Positions 60,228 to 64,000 of a stretch of DNA of 64,000 nt are shown here, in pieces. The notes under the pieces are model-generated. The model was not told the DNA's origin. It searched no databases and saw only the letters and a list, made by a program, of their open reading frames with translations. Each line of letters begins with the position of its first letter. The first letter of the stretch is position 1. The translations under genes were made by a program, and so were the position numbers. The stretch covers positions 31,312 to 95,311 of the forward strand of contig NZ_AZDG01000005.1 in the NCBI RefSeq assembly GCF_001434665.1, given 5' to 3'. The stretch comes from Companilactobacillus tucceti DSM 20183. Its GTDB lineage: Bacteria; Bacillota; Bacilli; Lactobacillales; Lactobacillaceae.

Positions 60228-60263
60228 CAAAAAAAGACAGTGAGAAAATTCTCAACTGTCTTT
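60228..60263 (-). terminator. Terminator after the 31-residue membrane peptide gene
   Basis: Stem AAAGACAGTTGAG / CTCACTGTCTTT with a TTTT-containing loop and seven U residues on the minus strand. Confidence 0.8.
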
Positions 60264-60286
60264 AGTTTTCATTTTAATTTTACTTT

Positions 60287-60382
60287 TTAAAAAATTAATA
60301 GAAGAAAGGCCATTATGATTCCAAATAGTGCTAAGTAACTTACATTACGTCTGTTCTTCTTAAGATTCTTCTTACTTTCCAT
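60287..60382 (-). CDS. Small single-pass membrane peptide
   Basis: A 31-residue ORF, MESKKNLKKNRRNVSYLALF then GIIMAFLLLIF: a basic N-terminus and one hydrophobic helix. GGAGG lies 9 bases before the ATG and a strong terminator follows 24 bases after the stop, so it looks like a complete gene in the otherwise empty 440-base gap between the SLAP gene and the deoxyribosyltransferase gene. Function unknown; a slightly longer form could start at 60391. Confidence 0.55.
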   Translation of the reverse strand: MESKKNLKKNRRNVSYLALFGIIMAFLLLIF

Positions 60383-60579
60383 ACTCGTCATCCTCCATGC
60401 TAAGTAATTTATACCATCTAAATTTGAACTTTTAAAGAACTTTCAACTGAACGGGGAAAAAAATAATATTTACTTTTAAATACCTAATAATATTCAAAAA
60501 AAATATTTGTTTAAAGGAAATTACAAGGAATTTTCAATAGCTTCCAGTATAATAAATACATATCAAAAAGGAGAGTTTT

Positions 60580-61053
60580 ATGAACAAGAAAAATCGTATT
60601 TATTTAGCCGGACCTTTCTTTAATGAACAACAGGTCAAACGACTTGATGAAATCCAAGCACTTTTAGAACAAAACGAAACGATCGGAGATATTTTCCGTC
60701 CCGCTAGTGTTGAATACACTGATGCAAAAGTTGGCTCCTTTGAATGGCAATCAGCTGTATTCAAGCATGATATTAATAATATCAACGTTTCAGATGTCGT
60801 CGTTGCAATGTTAGACTATAAGATAGAAGAAAACGAACTTGAACCTGATTCAGGAACTGTTTGGGAATGTGGCTATGCTTTTGCTAATAACATCCCTGTT
60901 GTCGCAGTTAGAAATGTTGCTGACTTGCCTTTGAATCTTATGTTGGCTGGTAGTTTAACTGCCTTTTTCAATGGTTCAGAAAATATCCAAAAAATTAAAG
61001 ATTATGATTTCAATCAATTAATGACTCGTTATGAAGATGTAAGCGTATTTTAG
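60580..61053 (+). CDS. Nucleoside 2-deoxyribosyltransferase
   Basis: A 157-residue enzyme that exchanges bases between deoxyribonucleosides, a salvage activity typical of lactobacilli. N-terminal IYLAGPFFNEQQ and the catalytic Glu in DSGTVWECGYAFA are the family signatures; the C-terminus ends VSVF. AAGGAG before ATG, and TATAAT at about 60550 is a likely -10 box. Ten bases upstream of the TetR gene. Confidence 0.93.
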   Translation: MNKKNRIYLAGPFFNEQQVKRLDEIQALLEQNETIGDIFRPASVEYTDAKVGSFEWQSAVFKHDINNINVSDVVVAMLDYKIEENELEPDSGTVWECGYAFANNIPVVAVRNVADLPLNLMLAGSLTAFFNGSENIQKIKDYDFNQLMTRYEDVSVF

Positions 61054-61063
61054 GAGGATAAAC

Positions 61064-61618
61064 ATGTCACAAGTAACACAGCGAACTAAAAAGAATATTG
61101 TTGACGCAATGATATCTCTACTAGAAAAAAAGTCTTTTGAGAAGATCACAGTCGCTGATATTTGTGCAGAAGCTATGATAAATCATAGTACCTTCTACCG
61201 TTACTTCACTGACAAATTTGTTCTACTAAGATCTGTATTTTCTTATTTATTAGATGATTTAATTAGTAATAGTAGTAATGCTGAAACTATCGTTTCACAA
61301 ATTGCCGATTTTATTGAAACTAATAATAATTTCATGCGTCACATCTCACCACAGTATCAAACTAAAGCTAATTTATATCCTGAGTTTCGCAGTATCCTAA
61401 AAGATTTGGTCGAGAGTAAATATAAAGAACCTGAAAGTCAAGACGACCCATTGATCCAAATGATCGTCACTTCTGATACTCCAGAATTAATGATTAGCTT
61501 CATAGTTGGTGGATTAGTTGGACTTGTTGAATACTTAGAATATCATGATTTTCAAGTTCCTATGAAAGAATTTACAGGTTTCGCCGAAAGTTTCTTTAAA
61601 AAATGGTCAAATTTATAA
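61064..61618 (+). CDS. TetR family transcriptional regulator
   Basis: A 184-residue regulator: TetR helix-turn-helix ISLLEKKSFEKITVADICAEAMINHSTFYRYFTDKFVLL at about 16-54, and a C-terminal TetR_C_7-like helical domain. It lies between the deoxyribosyltransferase and an MMPL pump in the same direction and most likely controls the pump. TAGGAGG before ATG. A terminator follows. Confidence 0.88.
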   Translation: MSQVTQRTKKNIVDAMISLLEKKSFEKITVADICAEAMINHSTFYRYFTDKFVLLRSVFSYLLDDLISNSSNAETIVSQIADFIETNNNFMRHISPQYQTKANLYPEFRSILKDLVESKYKEPESQDDPLIQMIVTSDTPELMISFIVGGLVGLVEYLEYHDFQVPMKEFTGFAESFFKKWSNL

Positions 61619-61625
61619 TACAAAA

Positions 61626-61665
61626 TAGTCACTTTGTCTCATTTTGAGACTAGTGGCTTTTTTTG
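61626..61665 (+). terminator. Terminator after the TetR gene
   Basis: Stem AGTCAC..TGTCTC / GAGACTAGTGGCT with an ATTTT loop and a seven-U run. Confidence 0.7.
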
Positions 61666-61734
61666 TTTCTTAAAATAATTTTCCGATTAGCTATAATCGT
61701 CACTATGAGGAAAACTCTGAAAGGGATGAAAATT

Positions 61735-64000
61735 ATGGAGAAATTTTTCAATATGCTCAGTCATAGTATTCACAAGCACGCTAAAATGTGGATCACTATT
61801 GTTGCAGCTATTACCGTAATTCTTGCCATAGGTTTGCCTAGAATTGAAATGAAATTTAGTAATGACGTTTTCGTTAATTCCAATTCTAAGCCTTATAAAG
61901 ACACGCAAACTTATCAGAAGCATTTCGGTGGGGATGCTGTTTATGTCATGGTGAGTGGCAAACAGGATCAAATTTTATCGCAAAAAAATATGAAGAAGCT
62001 CAATACGCTGGATAAGAAAATCAGTAAATTGGACAACGTTCGTGGAACTACTAATATCGTAGCTTTGATGAATGACGAATTATCACAATTAGCTGATAAT
62101 CCTACACAAGCTTCTAATATGAAGGGATTAAGTCTTAACTTAACTCCTAAAATGCAAAAAGATGTTATGAACTCATTATCTGATAAGCAAAAAGCTGCTT
62201 TGATGACTAAGATCCAAGGTTCATTAACAACTGAGCAACAGGCTCAAATAGCACAATTTGTACCAACTATTTTAACTGATACACAAAAGGCTCAAGTTGC
62301 CGCCGCACAACAACAAGCAACTGCTAAAATTGCTCAATTACCTGCTGCTCAACAACAAGCAGCCGCCGCACAAGTACAGGCAACTGCACAGACTCAACTC
62401 ATGGGTATGTTAACATCTGCTCAAAATAAACAAGTTCAAGCTTATACAATGACGATCCTAAACGATCAACAAAGACAAGCTCTTGAACAAAGTATTTTGC
62501 CAATGATGCCTAAAGTGCAAAACATGTCTAACGCTTTATTAAGAGATATCCTACTTAGTGATAACGGAAAAGTTCCATCTGCAGTTTCGCAATTATTACC
62601 TAAGAACGCTAAACATACCGTATTAATGGTTAACACTAAGAATACAACTGATATGGATACCAACGTTAAATTAATGAAGGATGTTCATAAGGCTGTTAAG
62701 GATACCAACTTCAAAGGCAACGTTAAAGTCAGAACTGCTGGTACTCCGGTAGTTATCGGACAAGTTAAGAATGTTGTTATTCAAAACATGGCTATCATGG
62801 TTGTTATTGCTGTTATCATCATGCTTATCATCTTAGCCTTGATCTTCCCAGTTAGAAGAAGATTATCACCATTACTATTTGTTTTAATTGGTTTGATCTG
62901 GACATTTGGTTTGATGGGTTGGTTCAACTTACCTATTACACTTGCCACAATGGCCACACTACCAATTATTATTGGATTAGGTACTGACTTTGGTGTTCAG
63001 TTCCAAAACCGTTATGAGGACGAATATCGCAGTTCTGAAGACTCGGAAGGTTCAATCAAACTTTCAATTAGTAAGATGGGACCTGCTGTCGGAATTGCTT
63101 TAGTTGTTATGATGTTCAGTTTCTTAACAATGTTCTTCTCTAAAGCTCCAATGATGAAACAATTCGGTGTAACCTTGGCACTTGGTGGTCTATGTGTTTA
63201 TATCGTTGAATTCTTTATGATGTTCAGTACTTTCACACTCTTAGATGGTTCAGAAAAAGCTCATGCTAAGTTTGTGGCTAAGAACAAGATCAGAAAAGAA
63301 AAGAATCAAAATGGTACAACTCGTCTATCCGGCTGGTTAGCTAACTATGCTAAATTTGTTACTAAACATGCCGCTTGGGTATTTATCATTGCACTTGTCC
63401 TTGGTGGATTCGGATTCTTCGTCGAAAGAAATATCGGTACTGAAACTGATATTTTGAAGATGATCCCTCAAGACATGTCAGAGTTGCAAAATACTAAATA
63501 TCTACAAAAGCAAGTTGGATCAACTGTTTATATTAATTACCTAGTTAAAGGCGACGACGTTCGTGATAAGGCAACTATGAAGCGTATCGATAAATTAGGT
63601 AAAAAAGAAAATAATAAATATAAAGATATTACTGATGTAACAAGTCTATCTTCTACTTATAAACAATTGGGTGGTTCACTTGATGCTAGTCAATCAACTA
63701 TGAATACTGGAATCAAGAATATTCCTGATTCGCTGAAGAAGACTGTCATCAGCAATAATAATCAATATGCAACAATTCAATTCAAAGTTAACCAACATCT
63801 TTCATCTAAAGAGCAACAAAACTTGATGGATAAAATATCTAAGGATATTGGTGGTAATCATCACGATTTGAAGATTTCACCTGCCGGCCCACAAGTTATG
63901 ATGTTGATTGGTGTAAGTAACGTAACTTCAAACCACACATTAATTATGTTTGCTGGTTTGATCATCATCTTCCTTGTATTGTTGTTGGTATACCACGAGT
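61735..64000 (+). CDS. MMPL/RND family efflux transporter (3' end outside the window)
   Basis: 755 codons are visible, open to the window edge. One N-terminal membrane helix is followed by a large extracytoplasmic domain with a Gln/Ala-rich coiled coil (about residues 175-230), then five to six helices with the RND signature LGTDFGVQFQNRYEDEYR, a cytosolic loop, and the second repeat (helix near 545, loop, IMFAGLIIIFLVLLLVYHE at the edge). Typical for HAE2/MmpL-type pumps that export lipids or amphiphilic drugs. ATG 61735 has AAAGGG 9 bases upstream; ATG 61726 is the alternative. Confidence 0.88.
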   Translation, partial: MEKFFNMLSHSIHKHAKMWITIVAAITVILAIGLPRIEMKFSNDVFVNSNSKPYKDTQTYQKHFGGDAVYVMVSGKQDQILSQKNMKKLNTLDKKISKLDNVRGTTNIVALMNDELSQLADNPTQASNMKGLSLNLTPKMQKDVMNSLSDKQKAALMTKIQGSLTTEQQAQIAQFVPTILTDTQKAQVAAAQQQATAKIAQLPAAQQQAAAAQVQATAQTQLMGMLTSAQNKQVQAYTMTILNDQQRQALEQSILPMMPKVQNMSNALLRDILLSDNGKVPSAVSQLLPKNAKHTVLMVNTKNTTDMDTNVKLMKDVHKAVKDTNFKGNVKVRTAGTPVVIGQVKNVVIQNMAIMVVIAVIIMLIILALIFPVRRRLSPLLFVLIGLIWTFGLMGWFNLPITLATMATLPIIIGLGTDFGVQFQNRYEDEYRSSEDSEGSIKLSISKMGPAVGIALVVMMFSFLTMFFSKAPMMKQFGVTLALGGLCVYIVEFFMMFSTFTLLDGSEKAHAKFVAKNKIRKEKNQNGTTRLSGWLANYAKFVTKHAAWVFIIALVLGGFGFFVERNIGTETDILKMIPQDMSELQNTKYLQKQVGSTVYINYLVKGDDVRDKATMKRIDKLGKKENNKYKDITDVTSLSSTYKQLGGSLDASQSTMNTGIKNIPDSLKKTVISNNNQYATIQFKVNQHLSSKEQQNLMDKISKDIGGNHHDLKISPAGPQVMMLIGVSNVTSNHTLIMFAGLIIIFLVLLLVYHE

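Noticed and set aside
61687-61971. Minus-strand frame of 94 codons inside the MMPL gene start
   Set aside because: No ribosome binding site and fully antisense to the clear MMPL coding sequence.

Overview
The window is a continuous piece of a low-GC Gram-positive chromosome, most likely a Lactobacillaceae species close to Companilactobacillus. The grounds are the AT-rich sequence, typical Firmicutes ribosome binding sites, T-box leaders, the delta subunit of RNA polymerase, Veg and PurR of the Bacillus type, and several secreted proteins built on SLAP (S-layer-associated) repeats ending in the 'NEWV' signature. I see no transposase, integrase, phage or plasmid gene and no CRISPR array.

Layout. 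1-12.2 kb (mostly minus strand) is core envelope and information machinery: alr, acpS, cshA, murF, a PmrA-like exporter (plus strand), rpmE2, an Lsa-like ABC-F protein, murA, pyrG, rpoE and a DUF1934 gene. 12.3-16.2 kb (plus) has a LipL-like octanoyltransferase, an HD phosphohydrolase and a glycerol-3-phosphate oxidase/dehydrogenase, followed by a decapitated mscL fragment that abuts the 3' end of gdhA. 17.9-31.1 kb (mostly minus) holds prs, glmU, purR, an LRR/SLAP surface protein, veg, ksgA, rnmV, tatD, metG, sir2, an HExxH protein, a PEBP protein and a Ppx/GppA phosphatase. 31.2-37 kb is a cell-wall block: a SLAP glucosaminidase, fetAB, and an operon of two SLAP cysteine peptidases (NlpC/P60 and C39 type). 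37-43.7 kb has a T-box-controlled hydratase-like gene, a MarR-MFS-DUF4811 operon, a LacI regulator and T-box-controlled trpS. 43.7-55.7 kb has helD, a CPBP-like protein, a large anchored surface protein, a VIT-type metal transporter, tRNA-Thr, an MntR-type regulator, several small enzymes and membrane proteins, and a PadR-DUF1700-DUF4097 envelope-stress-like operon. 55.7-64 kb has an amino-acid ABC transporter behind an unusual tandem T-box, an ACR3 transporter, a short SLAP protein, a nucleoside deoxyribosyltransferase, a TetR regulator and the start of an MMPL efflux pump cut by the window end.

Regulation is unusually readable. Three T-box leaders can be assigned candidate specifiers (Trp UGG, Ile AUC, His CAC). 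pyrG has the promoter, GGGC start and terminator of CTP-sensing reiterative transcription. The Lsa-like gene has its own promoter, a three-codon upstream ORF, a long hairpin and a terminator, the layout of antibiotic-inducible attenuation.

The most novel-looking signal is a set of eight related intergenic palindromic elements in two subfamilies sharing their ends (starting GAGAGTGT and closing on ACACGTTTA). Six of the eight start within a few bases after a stop codon, in the sense direction. In the B subfamily the hairpin arms differ between copies while staying complementary, which points to selection on an RNA or cruciform structure. I do not recognise this family. Other points for a second look are the mscL/gdhA rearrangement scar, MurA with Asp in place of the fosfomycin-reactive Cys, and an Ile-rich leader ORF downstream of the Ile-type T-box.
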